The position numbers were made by a program, and so were the translations under genes. From Fratercula arctica (lineage: Eukaryota; Chordata; Aves; Charadriiformes; Alcidae): 64,000 nt of DNA. Shown one piece after another: positions 63,501 through 64,000 of this stretch; within the stretch, counting starts at the first letter, position 1; the number at the start of each line of letters is the position of its first letter. The stretch is from NCBI GenBank assembly GCA_947846985.1, contig CANTUZ010000003.1, forward strand, positions 53,826,096-53,890,095, written 5' to 3'. Under the pieces are notes generated by a model. The model saw only the letters and a program-made list of their open reading frames with translations, ran no database searches and was not told the DNA's origin.

Positions 63501-64000
63501 CTCCAGGTAGCCTCACTGGACTATGGCTTTTCCCGCCTGGAGACCCCTGAGGCGGGACACAGCTGTGGGATAATGAGGAGCACTTCAGCCATCACTGTGT
63601 CACAGTGGCACAGCTGGTGCCAACCCCCCCGACCTCCCTTCTGGCACCCCCTAAATCCGTACCTCCCCCAGCTCCGGGCTCTTGGAGGGAAATATCGCCG
63701 CCCTCGCCCACCCCAAACACTGCTGAAGGCTCTGGTGACCTGAGCAGGTGGGAAAGGTGGGATAAGTGAATAGTGAAGCTATCAACTGAGGGAGCGTCCA
63801 CACCAAATCTGATGTGTTCTGTGCGTCTGATCTTACACTGGCAATCCCAGAAATGGCCCTGGAGCAATGCAAATAAGGGTAAGAGGCACAGACACTCATA
63901 CGGCTCACAGCCACCATCTGAAGAGAAGGTCAAACAGAAGGGAGAGGATTCAGGAAGTTCAGTGCAAGTTTTTTCTTAAACACAAGAAATGGCTTTACAG
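57591..64000. other. intergenic region downstream of SASH1
   Basis: No protein-coding exon, RNA gene or clear transposon was recognised on either strand. GC-richer patches occur near 58620-58720, 62390-62480 and 63520-63720. In mammals the next gene after SASH1 is UST; none of its coding sequence was recognised here. Confidence 0.6.
59541..59602 (+). repeat. A-rich simple repeat (CCAAA/CAAAA)
   Basis: Low-complexity A tract followed by CCAAAC-like units, ~2 kb beyond the end of SASH1. It may be the decayed tail of an old retroposon, but no body is recognisable. Confidence 0.8.

Noticed and set aside
57591..64000. Search for a downstream gene, tRNA, snRNA, miRNA hairpin or CRISPR-like array
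   Set aside because: None was recognised by eye. Short frames here have no family match, and a proper covariance-model search could not be run.

Overview
This window is vertebrate, and most likely bird, nuclear DNA. The coding sequence is split into short exons with GT/AG introns. The repeats are CR1-type LINE fragments that end in the bird-like octamer tail, seen here on the minus strand. No Alu, B1 or other mammalian SINE, no bacterial operon and no viral gene was recognised.

Almost the whole window is one plus-strand gene, SASH1 (SAM and SH3 domain-containing protein 1). Sixteen coding exons were placed by translation and splice phase, from 5174 to the stop codon at 54028-54030. Every intron phase closes, and together they encode 1116 residues. 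This is the C-terminal ~90% of a protein that is about 1247 residues in human. The first exons, which encode the acidic/proline N-terminus and the conserved segment after it, were not found and should lie left of base 1. Order along the protein: a Lys/Arg-rich segment (exon B), a conserved SLY-type adaptor region (exons C-I), an atypical SH3 domain (exons J-K), a basic linker, SAM domain 1 (exons K-L), a long variable Ser/Pro-rich region (exon N), and SAM domain 2 (exons O-P). A ~3.5 kb 3' UTR follows, ending near an AATAAA at 57563. The last ~6.4 kb (57.6-64 kb) has no recognisable gene.

The introns hold one recent-looking CR1 fragment (21.6 kb), two other CR1 3' ends (12.5 and 44.6 kb), an older decayed CR1/L3-like stretch (47.2-47.8 kb), several long homopolymers and some CpG-rich patches.

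The most interesting signal is next to exon F. The frame stays open for 178 codons past the normal donor at 29837, with coding-like composition, and meets a second GTGAGT donor at 30326 exactly 489 nt (163 codons) downstream in the same phase. This looks like an alternative long exon that inserts an unrecognised 163-residue segment just before the exon starting [11 protein letters not shown] second candidate is an alternative first exon near 19.3-19.5 kb. Its last codons (ATG CCG AAG CTG) precede a strong GTAAGT donor and would splice in frame to exon E. Both are read from sequence alone and need transcript data.
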